Counted from the first letter of the stretch, positions 44,449 to 53,686 are shown. The stretch is 64,000 nt of DNA from Bradyrhizobium sp. B097 (GCF_038957035.1 NZ_CP152412.1:4088501-4152500), one strand, 5' to 3'. The notes: a model not told the origin generated them from the letters alone. A program made the numbers and translations.

Positions 44449-45822
44449 ATGTCCGCGCGTATCCTCGTCGTCGATGACGTTCCGGCGAACGTCAAGCTGT
44501 TGGAAGCCCGGCTGTCAGCCGAATATTTCGATGTGCTGACCGCTTCCAACGGGACCGAGGCGCTGGAGATCTGCGCGCGCGCCGAATGCGACATCATCCT
44601 GCTCGACGTCATGATGCCCGATATGGACGGCTTCGAGGTCTGCCGCCGCTTGAAGTCGAATCCGGCGACCCATTTCATCCCCGTCGTCATCGTCACCGCG
44701 CTCGACAGTCCGTCTGATCGCGTGCGCGGCCTTGAAGCCGGTGCCGATGACTTCCTGACCAAGCCGGTGTCCGACGTCGTGCTGATCGCGCGCGTGCGCT
44801 CGCTGACGCGGCTGAAGATGATGACCGATGAGCTGCGCATGCGCGCCATCACCTCGCTCGAGATCGGCATGCAGGCGCCCGAGCGTAGCGCGATCGCCGA
44901 CCGGGGCACCGGCGGCCGCATCCTGCTGGTCGACGACCGGCCGTCGTCCTACGAGAAGCTGGCGCCAATCCTTTCCGCCGAGCACACCGTCGACGTCGAA
45001 ACCAATCCGGCGGAAGCCTTGTTCCACGCCGCCGAGGGCAATTACGACCTCCTGATCGTGTCGCTCAGCCTCGACAATTTCGATGGCCTGCGGCTGTGCA
45101 GCCAGGCCCGCTCGCTGGAGCGTACGCGGCAGGTGCCGATCCTTGCAGTCTCGGACGCCGACAACAACGCGCGGCTGATGCGCGGGCTCGAGATCGGCGT
45201 CAACGACTATCTGCTGCGTCCGGTCGACAAGAACGAGCTGCTGGCGCGTGCGCGCACCCAGATCCGCCGCCGCCGCTACACCGATCATCTGCGCGACAAC
45301 GTGCAGAACTCGATCGAGATGGCGATCACGGATGCGCTGACCGGCCTCAATAACCGGCGCTACATGGAGAGCCATCTCGCGACCTTGGCGGAGCAGGCTT
45401 CGATCCGCGGCAAGCCGCTGGCGCTGATGATCCTCGACATCGACTACTTCAAGGCGATCAACGACACCTACGGCCATGACGCCGGCGACGACGTGCTGCG
45501 CGAATTCGCCGTCCGCATCCGCAAGTCGATCCGCGGCATCGATCTGGCGTGCCGCTATGGCGGCGAGGAGTTCGTGATCGTGATGCCGGAGACGGACTTG
45601 CATGTCGCCGGCATGGTCGCCGAGCGGCTGCGCCGCTCGATCGCGGGCGAGCCGTTTGCCGTCGACAAGGGTGGCAAGCGGATCACGGTCACGATTTCGA
45701 TCGGGCTGACCACGCTGGAGCGCAAGGGCGAGCAGGTCACCGACGTGCTCAAGCGCGCCGACACCGCGCTCTATCGCGCCAAGCACGATGGCCGCAACCG
45801 CGTGGTTTCCGCCGCGGCGTAG
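44449..45822 (+). CDS. pleD: PleD: response regulator with GGDEF diguanylate cyclase
   Basis: 457 residues. REC1 (residues 1-120) has acceptor Asp53. REC2 (about 150-270) lacks the acceptor Asp, as the aligned place reads IVSLSLDNFD. The GGDEF domain (about 290-450) has GGEEF (in CRYGGEEFVIVMPE) and the upstream inhibitory I-site RGID. Phosphorylation causes dimerisation and c-di-GMP synthesis, which controls polar development. It is co-transcribed with divK. Confidence 0.96.
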   Translation: MSARILVVDDVPANVKLLEARLSAEYFDVLTASNGTEALEICARAECDIILLDVMMPDMDGFEVCRRLKSNPATHFIPVVIVTALDSPSDRVRGLEAGADDFLTKPVSDVVLIARVRSLTRLKMMTDELRMRAITSLEIGMQAPERSAIADRGTGGRILLVDDRPSSYEKLAPILSAEHTVDVETNPAEALFHAAEGNYDLLIVSLSLDNFDGLRLCSQARSLERTRQVPILAVSDADNNARLMRGLEIGVNDYLLRPVDKNELLARARTQIRRRRYTDHLRDNVQNSIEMAITDALTGLNNRRYMESHLATLAEQASIRGKPLALMILDIDYFKAINDTYGHDAGDDVLREFAVRIRKSIRGIDLACRYGGEEFVIVMPETDLHVAGMVAERLRRSIAGEPFAVDKGGKRITVTISIGLTTLERKGEQVTDVLKRADTALYRAKHDGRNRVVSAAA

Positions 45823-45829
45823 TCAGTCT

Positions 45830-45914
45830 GTAGCCCGGATGGAGCAAAGCGCAATCCGGGACGCTTGTGCATTTGGCGCGATACCCGGATTTCGCTGCGC
45901 TCCATCCGGGCTAC
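45830..45914. repeat. Family-3 palindromic repeat, copy 3
   Basis: 85 bases with arms GTAGCCCGGATGGAGCAAAG and CTCCATCCGGGCTAC. The paired arms carry matched changes compared with the other copies. It lies 7 bases after the pleD stop. Confidence 0.88.
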
Positions 45915-45923
45915 GAAGCATCC

Positions 45924-47129
45924 TTAACGCCCGCGCTTCACCGCGTCATAGGCCATCCGCTTGAACTCGAACGAGAACGGATGGACGAACGCCATCTGGC
46001 GCTGTGCCATCATGACGCCGGCCATTCCCGTCTTCGGCGAAATCCACCACTGCGTGCCCGCGACGCCGCCCCAGTAGAACTCACCGGCTGCGTCGGGATG
46101 ATCGATCGGCGAGGGGGTGAGGATCAGGCCACCGGCAAGTCCGTGCGCCTTGCCGGGTTGCTCGCCCATCATCGCAAAGCGGATCCACTGTCCTTCGGGC
46201 AACTGGTTGGACATCATCATCGCGATGGTGTCCGGCTTCAGCAGCGTCGGTCCACCGGGCAGCAGGCTCCGGATCAGCGCGACCATGTCGGGCAGCGTCG
46301 ACACCAGCCCACCGCCGCCATTGAGCCTGGCGACCGGGCGCAGATAGGCGCCGGGGAAGGGCGCATTGTCGGTGCGGGTGAGACCGGGTTTCATCGGCTC
46401 CATCAGATCTGCGCCGGCGTAGTAGGCCACGAGCCGGCCGTGATCCCTTTCCGGAACGACGAAGCCGGTATCGACCATGCCGAGGGGGTCGAGGATGCGC
46501 GCCTTGATGAACTTGTCGAAGGTCTGGCCACTGACGACCTCCACCAGGCGTGCCACCACGTCGATCGCGAGCGAGTATTCCCACGACGTGCCCGGCTGAT
46601 AGATCAGCGGCAAATCGGCCAACACGTCGACCATTTCAGCCAGGGTCGTATTGGGATTGTGCACGCCGCGCTCGTTGAGCGCCTTGAAAATGACGGTGCC
46701 GGGATCGAAGAAACCGTAGCTCAAGCCGGCGCTGTGGCTCAGCAATTGGCGGATGGTGATCGAACTCTTCGCGGGCTCGGTTTGATCGATCGACGTCGCG
46801 CCTTTCAGCAGGACCTTGCGGTTACGGAGCTGCGGGATGAATTTCTCGATCGGATCGTCGAGCTGGAAACGGCCATCCTCGAACAGCAACAGCGCCGCGC
46901 AGGAAGTGATCAGCTTGGTATTGGAGAAGACCCGGAAGATGTGGTCGGTGCGCAGCGGGGTCTGCGCTTCCTTATCGGCCCATCCGACGCAGCCCGTGTC
47001 GGCGATGTCGCGCCCGACCAGAACCGACCAGGAGATTCCGGACAGCAGATTGTTGTCGATATAGCGCTGCATGGCGGCGCGCGTCGGCGCGAAATCGTAG
47101 CCGGTGGCCGTCACCTTCAGATCTTCCAT
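45924..47129 (-). CDS. Class C beta-lactamase-type serine hydrolase
   Basis: 401 residues of the serine beta-lactamase/esterase (family VIII) group. SNTK (in FRVFSNTKLITS) is the SxxK nucleophile, and YSLAIDVVARLVEVVSGQTFDKFIKARILDPLGMVDTGF contains the Tyr and PLGM turn typical of the family. The KTG-like box reads GLAGGL and is weak. There is no clear signal peptide. It probably hydrolyses esters or peptides; true beta-lactam resistance is not supported by sequence alone. Confidence 0.9.
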   Translation of the reverse strand: MEDLKVTATGYDFAPTRAAMQRYIDNNLLSGISWSVLVGRDIADTGCVGWADKEAQTPLRTDHIFRVFSNTKLITSCAALLLFEDGRFQLDDPIEKFIPQLRNRKVLLKGATSIDQTEPAKSSITIRQLLSHSAGLSYGFFDPGTVIFKALNERGVHNPNTTLAEMVDVLADLPLIYQPGTSWEYSLAIDVVARLVEVVSGQTFDKFIKARILDPLGMVDTGFVVPERDHGRLVAYYAGADLMEPMKPGLTRTDNAPFPGAYLRPVARLNGGGGLVSTLPDMVALIRSLLPGGPTLLKPDTIAMMMSNQLPEGQWIRFAMMGEQPGKAHGLAGGLILTPSPIDHPDAAGEFYWGGVAGTQWWISPKTGMAGVMMAQRQMAFVHPFSFEFKRMAYDAVKRGR

Positions 47130-47257
47130 GGTTGTTCCTCAGTTGTGCCGCAGGTTGTCGCGCGGTCGTCAATCTCGCCGGACGGAATATCCAATCTGGA
47201 ATGCCGTCGCGTGCCTCACCGCTAACAACCAAACCGGACTTGGGTACGCAACCGGAT

Positions 47258-47860
47258 TTATCCAGTGCGTTTCTTGTCCGCAGGCGCGGCGCCGCCGACT
47301 GTGACCCCCGCATTCGCCAGCAGCACGCGGGCGGCTTCCTTCGCCGCGCGCGCCATGGCCGGATCGTCGCGCACGAGGTCTTGCGCAATCGAGCCGTCGA
47401 CCAGGAGCGTCAGCTGGGTCGCAAGCCCCTCGGCATCCGCGACGCCAAGCTGCCGCAGCAGATCGCGAAACCAGACCCGGCGGCTTTCCTTGAAGGCCAC
47501 AGCGATATTGCGGACGGTGCGATCCTCGTCGTCCGGTCCGAGCTCGGCAACCGCGTTCACGAACGGACAGCCGCGAAAGTCCTTCGCCGAGAAGCGCCGC
47601 TCCAGCGAATCGAAGGTTGCGAGAATCTGCTCGGCCGGCGGCTTGTCCGAGGGGCGGGGCTGCACGAAGCGGCGCTTCAGATAGGCCTCGATCAGCGCGT
47701 CCTTGGACGGGAAGTGATTGTAGAGCGTGCGTTTGCTGATGCCGATCTCGGCCGCGATGGTGTCGACGCCGATGGCGCGAATGCCCTGCAGGTAGAACAG
47801 TTTGTCGGCGGTCTCGAGGATCCGCTCTTTCATGGTCTGTTTGGGAGGCGGGGAAGCCAT
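47258..47860 (-). CDS. TetR-family regulator of the adjacent MFS gene
   Basis: 200 residues. Its N-terminal helix-turn-helix is KERILETADKLFYLQGIRAIGVDTIAAEIGISKRTLYNHFPSKDALIEAYLKRRF. The C-terminal ligand domain holds CPFVNAVAELGPDDEDRT. The ATG at 47860 is chosen because the -35/-10 and operator lie upstream (47900-47929); a longer reading from 47938 would cross them. It is divergent from the MFS gene and is probably its repressor. Confidence 0.9.
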   Translation of the reverse strand: MASPPPKQTMKERILETADKLFYLQGIRAIGVDTIAAEIGISKRTLYNHFPSKDALIEAYLKRRFVQPRPSDKPPAEQILATFDSLERRFSAKDFRGCPFVNAVAELGPDDEDRTVRNIAVAFKESRRVWFRDLLRQLGVADAEGLATQLTLLVDGSIAQDLVRDDPAMARAAKEAARVLLANAGVTVGGAAPADKKRTG

Positions 47861-47899
47861 GCGCCGGCCGTGATCCTCTTCGCTTGACAGGTCGCCCCC

Positions 47900-47929
47900 T
47901 GTATAGCCTAAGTACACAGGTCTGTGTAA
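47900..47929 (-). promoter_or_regulatory. Probable promoter of the TetR gene with operator inside
   Basis: Reading leftward, TTACAC (complement of 47924-47929) and TATACA (complement of 47900-47905) are 18 bases apart. TACACAG-GT-CTGTGTA (47913-47928), a perfect 7-base inverted repeat, overlaps this promoter, as expected for an autorepressing TetR protein. Confidence 0.55.
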
Positions 47930-47993
47930 CCAAAACATGCGTGAATCGCAGTCCGTGGCACGCGTGCCGCGCCATCATGGGAGAATAAGAACA

Positions 47994-49226
47994 ATGCCCC
48001 TGTTGCAGGTCCTGCGTCCCACGCTTCCCATTCTGATCGGTGCCTCCATCATGCTCACGCTGAGCATGGGGCTGCGGCAGAGCCTCGGCATCTTCATGCA
48101 GCCGCTGACGCATGACATCGGTATCTCGGTGTCTCATTTCACCTTGGCGCTGGCGGTGCAGAACCTCGCCTGGGGCTTCCTGCAGCCGCTGGCGGGCGCG
48201 ATGACGGTGCGTTACGGCTTCCGCCCGATCATGATGGTCGGTGCGCTGGCCTATATCGCGGGCCTCGTGCTGATGACGACGGCGCACGGCCTCGTCGCCA
48301 TCATGATCGGCGCCGGTGTGCTGATCGGCCTGTCGCTCGCCTGCACCGCGAATGCGATCGCCATGTCGGTCGCGGCGCGCGCGGTGTCGGAGACGGTGCG
48401 CTCGACAGTGCTTGGCATGGTCTCCGCGGCCGGCTCGCTCGGTGCGCTGCTGTCGGCGCCGATCGGCCAGATGCTCAATGAAGGGTTCGGTTGGCGCGTC
48501 GGGCTTGCCGGATTCGTCATCCTGTCGATCGGGATGATTCCAGCCGCGTTGTACGCCGGCCGCGTCGACAAGATCCCGCTGCCGAAGCCCTCGGCCGATG
48601 ATATCGGCAACGCCACAGCGGCGACCGCGGCGAAGACCGCGTTCGGCAACGCGTCCTTCGTGGTGATGACCTGCGCCTACATGGTCTGCGGCATGCAACT
48701 CGTCTTCCTCACCACGCATCTGCCGTCGTATCTGGCGATCTGCGGGCTCGATCCGATGCTGAGCGCGCAGACGCTCGGCATGATCGGCGGCTTCAACGTG
48801 CTGGGCTCGCTGTTCTTCGGCTGGGCCGGCCAGCGCTGGAACAAGCTCGCGCTGCTCGGCGGCATCTACATCCTGCGCTCGCTGGCGCTCGCCTGGTACT
48901 TCATGCTGCCGGCGACGCCGGGCTCGACATTGCTGTTCGGCGCCATCATGGGCTTCCTCTGGATGGGCGTCGGTCCGCTGGTCGCGGGTGCGGTGGCCGA
49001 GATGTTCGGGCTGCGCTGGCAGGCGATGATCCAGGGCCTTGCCTTCATGAGCCACCAGGTCGGCAGCTTCCTCGGCGCCTACGGAGGCGGGCTGATCTAC
49101 GACTCGCTCGGCTCTTACACCATGGCCTGGCGGATCGGCGTCGCGCTCGGTCTTGCCGGTGGCATCATCCAGGTCGCCTTCGCGCTGATCCGGCCGGCGC
49201 AACCGCCGCTGCTCAAGGCCGCCTAG
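47994..49226 (+). CDS. MFS transporter controlled by the adjacent TetR protein
   Basis: 410 residues with about 12 spans. Begins MPLLQVLRPTLPILIGASIMLTLSMGLRQSLGIFMQPLTHDIG, similar to the MFS group often annotated as oxalate/formate or nitrate-like importers. Motif A-like text is AGAMTVRYGFRPIMMVGALAYIAGLV. The ATG at 47994 follows GGGAGAAT; a start at 47937 would overlap the operator region. Substrate unknown. The divergent TetR gene suggests induction by the transported or a toxic compound. Confidence 0.88.
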   Translation: MPLLQVLRPTLPILIGASIMLTLSMGLRQSLGIFMQPLTHDIGISVSHFTLALAVQNLAWGFLQPLAGAMTVRYGFRPIMMVGALAYIAGLVLMTTAHGLVAIMIGAGVLIGLSLACTANAIAMSVAARAVSETVRSTVLGMVSAAGSLGALLSAPIGQMLNEGFGWRVGLAGFVILSIGMIPAALYAGRVDKIPLPKPSADDIGNATAATAAKTAFGNASFVVMTCAYMVCGMQLVFLTTHLPSYLAICGLDPMLSAQTLGMIGGFNVLGSLFFGWAGQRWNKLALLGGIYILRSLALAWYFMLPATPGSTLLFGAIMGFLWMGVGPLVAGAVAEMFGLRWQAMIQGLAFMSHQVGSFLGAYGGGLIYDSLGSYTMAWRIGVALGLAGGIIQVAFALIRPAQPPLLKAA

Positions 49227-49247
49227 CTTCCGATCCCGGCCAGACGG

Positions 49248-49272
49248 CGACTGCCCCGCCCGAAGGCAGTCG
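49248..49272 (+). terminator. Weak terminator after the MFS gene
   Basis: CGACTGCC (49248-49255) and GGCAGTCG (49265-49272) form an 8-base stem with a 9-base loop that can be extended with a G-T pair. A T-run (ATTTTTTC) comes about 13 bases later. Confidence 0.5.
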
Positions 49273-49392
49273 TCGGATGCTGCCTATTTTTTCATCGATC
49301 GCCTGCTACGAGAACGTGCAATGGAGCGCGACGCCGTTCTATACGCGGATTAAAGTCACAGCGTCTTCAAGCTGTTACGCCGCACGCGTCGG

Positions 49393-49407
49393 TGGCACGA
49401 ATCTTGA
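49393..49407 (+). promoter_or_regulatory. Sigma-54-like promoter upstream of amtB
   Basis: TGGCAC-GAATC-TTGA matches the sigma-54 consensus except for the final C of the -12 GC (A here). It lies about 325 bases before amtB, pointing to it. Ammonium transporter genes are classic NtrC/sigma-54 targets. The gap from 49227 to 49731 has no other supported feature than this, the hairpin at 49248 and a weak open frame. Confidence 0.45.
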
Positions 49408-49731
49408 TTGAATTTGGCTAGAAATCGTGCCGGAAGCCGCCGCTGCGGTTCCGGCCTGGGGACCCATGGGAAGGGCTGGCCGCGATGAGGCTAGTCGCCG
49501 TCATTCTCCAGCCATCCGCGCACCACGGCCTCCGCCGCGCCGCCGAGCAGGAAGCCCTTGTGCCTTATGTCCGGCCTGATGCCGCGACGACTTCGCTGCT
49601 TCGCGCCGTCAGCAACGCGGCACTTCGAGATATCCCGACAACTGAGCGCGCAGATGGCCCTTCGGCGCTTACGCGCGGAGCGCGCTGCACCCATTCCGAA
49701 CACCAGCATTTCTTGTGAAGGGAGGACGATG

Positions 49732-51126
49732 ATGGAGTCTGGGACATATACGCGCCAGAAGCTCGTGAGAATCCTGGTTGCCTTGCTGGGAGTGGCCGTT
49801 CTTTGCCTGCTGTTCAGCGACCTCGCGCTGGCTGAGGAGGCGGCGGCGCCGCCGGCCTGCGGCGGCAAGATTCTCGAGAAGTGCACACCGAATTCCGGCG
49901 ATACCGCCTGGATGCTCACGTCCGTCGCGCTCGTCCTGATGATGACGATCCCGGGGCTCGGCCTGTTCTATGGCGGCATGGTGCGCAAGAAGAATGTCGG
50001 CGACACGGTGATGACCAGCTTCGCCGTCACCTGCCTGGTCACGATCCTGTTTGCCGTCCTAACCTACAGCCTGGCGTTTCGTGCCGGCACGCCGTTTATC
50101 GGCGGTCTGGATCGCATGTTCCTCAAGGACATCCTGAGCGACATCGGCAAGGGTGGCATCGGCAATCCCAATCCGCTTGCCGCGACCATCCCTGAGTCGG
50201 TTTACATCTGCTTCCAGATGACGTTCGCCATCATCACGCCGGCGCTGATTGCCGGCGCGTTTGCCGAGCGAATGAAGTTCTCGGCGATGCTCTGGTTCAT
50301 CGGGCTGTGGGCGATCTTCGTCTATGCGCCGATCGCGCATTGGGTCTGGGGGCCTGACGGGATCTTCTCGGCGGGCAACGATGCCGCCTATGTCAAGGTT
50401 CTCGATTTCGCCGGCGGCACCGTGGTGCACATCAATGCCGGCGTGGCGGGGCTGATGTGCGCCATCATGCTCGGCAAGCGCGTCGAGACGGGGCCGGCGC
50501 ACAATATGGTGCTGACCTTCATCGGCGCCTCGCTGCTGTGGGTCGGCTGGTTCGGCTTCAACGCCGGCTCCGCCGTCACGGCCGGAATGCAGGCGGGCAT
50601 GGCCATGCTGGTGACCCAGATAGCGACAGCAGTGGCGGCCTTCACCTGGATGCTGGTGGAATGGGCGCTGAAGGGCAAGCCGACCGTCGTCGGCATCTGC
50701 TCGGGTGCCGTTGCGGGCCTCGTCGCGATCACGCCGGCCTCCGGTTTCGTCGGGCCGGTCGGTGCGTTCGCCATCGGCATCGCCGCCGGCGTCTGCTGCT
50801 ACTGGGGATGCACCGGCTTGAAGCGCTTGTTCAGCTACGATGACGCGCTGGACTGCTTCGGCGTCCATGCCCTCGGCGGCATCGTCGGGGCGCTGCTGAC
50901 CGGGGTGTTCGCTGTCGAGCAGTATGGTGGTACGGCCGGCGTTCTGGAGGGAAATCCCGGGCAGTTCCTCAATCAATGCATCGGCGTCGCGACGGTTTTC
51001 GTGTATGATGCGGTGGTGAGCCTGATCATCCTGTTCGTGATCAATCTCTTCGTCGGGCTTCGCGTGACGCGAGATATCGAGCGCGAAGGGTTGGATCTGG
51101 CACTGCACGGCGAGGTCGTGCAGTAG
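49732..51126 (+). CDS. amtB: Ammonium transporter (Amt family)
   Basis: 464 residues. A signal peptide-like start (LVRILVALLGVAVLCLLFSDLALAEE) precedes 11 membrane spans. Typical are LVLMMTIPGLGLFYGGMVRKKNVGDT, the twin-histidine sites VVHINAGVAGLM and FGVHALGGIVGALLTG, and GASLLWVGWFGFNAGSA. It imports ammonium. The ATG at 49732 lies 6 bases after GGAGG; another ATG 3 bases upstream is closer to it. The usual neighbour glnK is missing; a small membrane gene follows instead. Confidence 0.95.
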   Translation: MESGTYTRQKLVRILVALLGVAVLCLLFSDLALAEEAAAPPACGGKILEKCTPNSGDTAWMLTSVALVLMMTIPGLGLFYGGMVRKKNVGDTVMTSFAVTCLVTILFAVLTYSLAFRAGTPFIGGLDRMFLKDILSDIGKGGIGNPNPLAATIPESVYICFQMTFAIITPALIAGAFAERMKFSAMLWFIGLWAIFVYAPIAHWVWGPDGIFSAGNDAAYVKVLDFAGGTVVHINAGVAGLMCAIMLGKRVETGPAHNMVLTFIGASLLWVGWFGFNAGSAVTAGMQAGMAMLVTQIATAVAAFTWMLVEWALKGKPTVVGICSGAVAGLVAITPASGFVGPVGAFAIGIAAGVCCYWGCTGLKRLFSYDDALDCFGVHALGGIVGALLTGVFAVEQYGGTAGVLEGNPGQFLNQCIGVATVFVYDAVVSLIILFVINLFVGLRVTRDIEREGLDLALHGEVVQ

Positions 51127-51197
51127 ACTTGGCGGCGTTCCGCTCAGCCGGCGTTCTTCGCCGGCTGACGCGGATCAAAGCTGTTCGAGGTGATCCG

Positions 51198-51326
51198 ATG
51201 AACTGGTTCTATTGGAACACAGCGTGGTCGCTGTTCTTCAGCCTCATTTGGTTCATGACCATCACGCACAATCCGGATGCAGAGATCGCGGACGCGCATC
51301 TGCGTGATGAAGCGTTCAAGGGCTAG
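51198..51326 (+). CDS. Small membrane protein downstream of amtB
   Basis: 42 residues, MNWFYWNTAWSLFFSLIWFM then a short polar tail ending DEAFKG. One hydrophobic, aromatic-rich segment (residues 3-21) should span the membrane. GAGG lies 7 bases before the ATG. It follows amtB by 71 bases. No family is recognised; it may be a small transporter-associated peptide or an unrelated gene. Confidence 0.5.
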   Translation: MNWFYWNTAWSLFFSLIWFMTITHNPDAEIADAHLRDEAFKG

Positions 51327-51853
51327 CTCCGGTAGTAGCGCCACATCCTGAGGAACGTCCGGTGGATCTCGTCGGGCGTCCGGTCGAATGGCTCGAGACT
51401 GACGCGGACCACGCCACGATGGTCCATGCGCCACGGCATGCGCATCAGCAGCCGATAGGCCGGCCGCTTGCGCCAATCGGCCACCAGCGCGCTGCCGAGC
51501 GGCCCGTTGAGCGCGATCTGCAACTCGTGAACGGTCATCGCGCGCTCGGCGATTTCGACGAGGTCGATGCGCGTGATGGCGCGCCAGCGAATCAGCCCAA
51601 AGGCCTGGATGAAGATGCCGTACTGGTTGGCACCGATGGTCGGACGACCGGCCTCCAGCAGAGGGATGTTGTAGTAGGTGAAGCCGCCCGCCGCCGCCGC
51701 CGGCGCCAGCCAATAGATCTCGCCCGTGATCCAGCTCGCGGTCAGGAAGATCGCGGCCAGGGCGGCCGTGACATAGACCGGAAAGTAGATGTCCTCGCGG
51801 CCGTAGGCGACCGAGTAGCCGCCTGCGTTTCCCTCGTCCAAGCTTGCGATCAT
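51323..51853 (-). CDS. Membrane protein with PH-like C-terminal region
   Basis: 176 residues, function unknown. Two hydrophobic segments lie at about residues 26-44 and 46-62 (FPVYVTAALAAIFLTASWITGEIYWLAPAAAAGG). The rest (NQYGIFIQAFGLIRWRAITRIDLVEIAERAMTVHELQIALNG) resembles the PH-like domain seen in some bacterial membrane proteins. It overlaps the end of the small membrane gene by 4 bases, on the other strand. Confidence 0.72.
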   Translation of the reverse strand: MIASLDEGNAGGYSVAYGREDIYFPVYVTAALAAIFLTASWITGEIYWLAPAAAAGGFTYYNIPLLEAGRPTIGANQYGIFIQAFGLIRWRAITRIDLVEIAERAMTVHELQIALNGPLGSALVADWRKRPAYRLLMRMPWRMDHRGVVRVSLEPFDRTPDEIHRTFLRMWRYYRS

Positions 51854-51913
51854 CTGAACCCTGCACCCGGGACTGGTCCGGGAATCATGCGGGATGACGC
51901 AAGCCTACAAAGC

Positions 51914-51940
51914 AAAAACGGGGCCGCGAGGGCCCCGTTT
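51914..51940 (-). terminator. Terminator of rpmG
   Basis: AAACGGGGCC and GGCCCCGTTT form a 10-base stem with a 5-base loop; on the minus strand it is followed by TTTTTG. It lies 22 bases past the rpmG stop. Confidence 0.85.
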
Positions 51941-51962
51941 GAAACATCAGAAGCAGGCGATC

Positions 51963-52130
51963 TTACTTGATCTTGGCTTCCTTGAACTCGACGTGCTTGC
52001 GCGCGACCGGGTCGTACTTCTTCTTGACCAGCTTGTCGGTCATGGTGCGCGAATTCTTCTTGGCGACGTAATAGAAGCCGGTATCGGCCGTCGACACGAG
52101 CTTGACCTTGATGGTGACCGCTTTGGCCAT
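51963..52130 (-). CDS. rpmG: 50S ribosomal protein L33
   Basis: 55 residues, [55 protein letters not shown], a typical L33 of the type lacking the zinc-binding cysteines. The start at 52130 is used; an upstream frame to 52172 has no match to L33. A good terminator follows. Confidence 0.97.
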   Translation of the reverse strand: MAKAVTIKVKLVSTADTGFYYVAKKNSRTMTDKLVKKKYDPVARKHVEFKEAKIK

Positions 52131-52258
52131 GTGCAAAACCTCGAAACTGCAGGGATATCGGGAGCCGGCCAAATCGGCCCGCGTTTGGCCGGGAAACTAG
52201 CCAGAAACCGTCCAAAGTCAAGGATTTCCGAGCCAAAACCATCCCGAATCCGGGCCGA

Positions 52259-53584
52259 TTACCCCCCGAAGAACTGATTTTTGGGCCGCGGCAGGCCCAA
52301 ATTCTCGCGCAGGGTCCGCCCTTCGTACTCGGTGCGGTAAATCCCGCGCTTTTGCAGTTCCGGCACCACCTTGTCGACGAACTCGAACAGGCCCTGCGGC
52401 AGATAGGGGAACATGATGTTGAAACCGTCGCTGCCGCGGCCGGTCAGCCATTCCTCCATCTGGTCGGCGATGGTCTGCGGCGTGCCGACGAAGGCGAGCC
52501 CGCCATAGCCGCCGACGCGCTGCGCGAGCTGGCGCACGGTGAGCTTATCGCGCGCGGCGACCTCGACGAGGCGCTGGCGGCCGCTCTTGCTGGCGTTGGT
52601 TTCCGGGATCGGCGGCAATTGCCCGTCGGGATCGAAGGCGGACGCATCGGTGCCGAGGATCACCGAGAGCGAGGCGATCGCGCTGTCGTAATGCACGCGG
52701 CTGTCGAGCAGCGCGCGCTTCTCCCTGGCTTCATCGACGCTGTCGCCGACCACGACGAAGGCGCCGGGCAGGATCTTCAGGTGCTCGGGATCGCGGCCGA
52801 TTTTCTCCATGCGGCCCTTGATGTCGGCATAGAGCTTCTGTCCATCCGCAAGGCTGCCGCCGCCGGTGAACACGGCCTCCGCCGTCTCGGCCGCAAGCTG
52901 CCTGCCGTCGTCGGACGCGCCGGCCTGCACGATCACCGGCCAGCCCTGCACGGGGCGGGCGATGTTCAGCGGGCCGCGCACCGAGAGATATTTGCCCTTG
53001 TGGTTGAGCACATGCATTTTGTCGGGATCGACGAACAGCCCGGACTCGACATCGCGCACGAACGCGTCGTCGGCGAAGGAATCCCACAGTCCGGTGACGA
53101 CGTCGTAGAACTCGCGGGCGCGCTTGTAGCGCTCGGCGTGCTCCATGTGGTCGTCGAGGCCGAAATTCAACGCGGCGTCCGGATTGGACGTGGTGACGAT
53201 ATTCCAGCCGGCGCGGCCGCCGGAGATGTGGTCGAGCGAAGCGAAGCGGCGGGCGACGTGATAGGGCTCGTCGAAGGTGGTCGAGCCGGTCGCGATCAGG
53301 CCGATATTCTCGGTGACGGCCGCGAGCGCCGACAGCAGGGTGAACGGCTCGAACGAGGTCACGGTGTGGCTGCGCTTCAACGCGTTGATCGGCATGTTCA
53401 GCACGGCCAGATGGTCGGCCATGAAGAAGGCGTCGAACTTGCCGGCCTCGAGCTTCCGGATCAGCTGCTTGATATGGTCGAAGTTGAAATTGGCGTCGGG
53501 CCAGGCCCCGGGATAGCGCCAGGCGCCGGTATGGATGCTGATCGGCCGCATGAATGCGCCGAGCTTGAGTTGACGCTTCGCCAT
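52259..53584 (-). CDS. LLM-class flavin-dependent monooxygenase (NtaA/SnaA/DszA family)
   Basis: 441 residues. It is a bacterial-luciferase-like FMN enzyme of the NtaA subfamily, which oxidises sulfur compounds, chelators and similar substrates with FMNH2 from a separate reductase. Text includes GAFMRPISIHTGAWRYPGAWPDANFNFDHIKQLIRKLEAGKFDAFFMADHLA, FTLLSALAAVTENIGLIATGSTTFDEPYHVARRFASLDHISGGRAGWNIVTT and IVQAGASDDGRQLAA. The flavin reductase gene is not adjacent. It sits between rpmG and the NUDIX gene, where housekeeping genes are otherwise expected. Confidence 0.92.
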   Translation of the reverse strand: MAKRQLKLGAFMRPISIHTGAWRYPGAWPDANFNFDHIKQLIRKLEAGKFDAFFMADHLAVLNMPINALKRSHTVTSFEPFTLLSALAAVTENIGLIATGSTTFDEPYHVARRFASLDHISGGRAGWNIVTTSNPDAALNFGLDDHMEHAERYKRAREFYDVVTGLWDSFADDAFVRDVESGLFVDPDKMHVLNHKGKYLSVRGPLNIARPVQGWPVIVQAGASDDGRQLAAETAEAVFTGGGSLADGQKLYADIKGRMEKIGRDPEHLKILPGAFVVVGDSVDEAREKRALLDSRVHYDSAIASLSVILGTDASAFDPDGQLPPIPETNASKSGRQRLVEVAARDKLTVRQLAQRVGGYGGLAFVGTPQTIADQMEEWLTGRGSDGFNIMFPYLPQGLFEFVDKVVPELQKRGIYRTEYEGRTLRENLGLPRPKNQFFGG

Positions 53585-53686
53585 TGCCCCGTTCCGTTCT
53601 TGATGTCGTTAGCGGAACAGATAGGGAGGCGTTTTGCGGCCCGCCATCGGGAAGATTATTTTGTTTTTGGGCACTTCCTCAACGCC

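Noticed and set aside
47169..49202. Long minus-strand open frame over the MFS gene
   Set aside because: It crosses the divergent TetR/MFS promoter region and shows no recognisable domains; the forward MFS gene explains the region.
49485..49718. A 77-codon open frame between the sigma-54-like site and amtB
   Set aside because: It has no Shine-Dalgarno of note, no recognisable family and atypical composition. It overlaps the amtB leader, so I treat it as untranslated.
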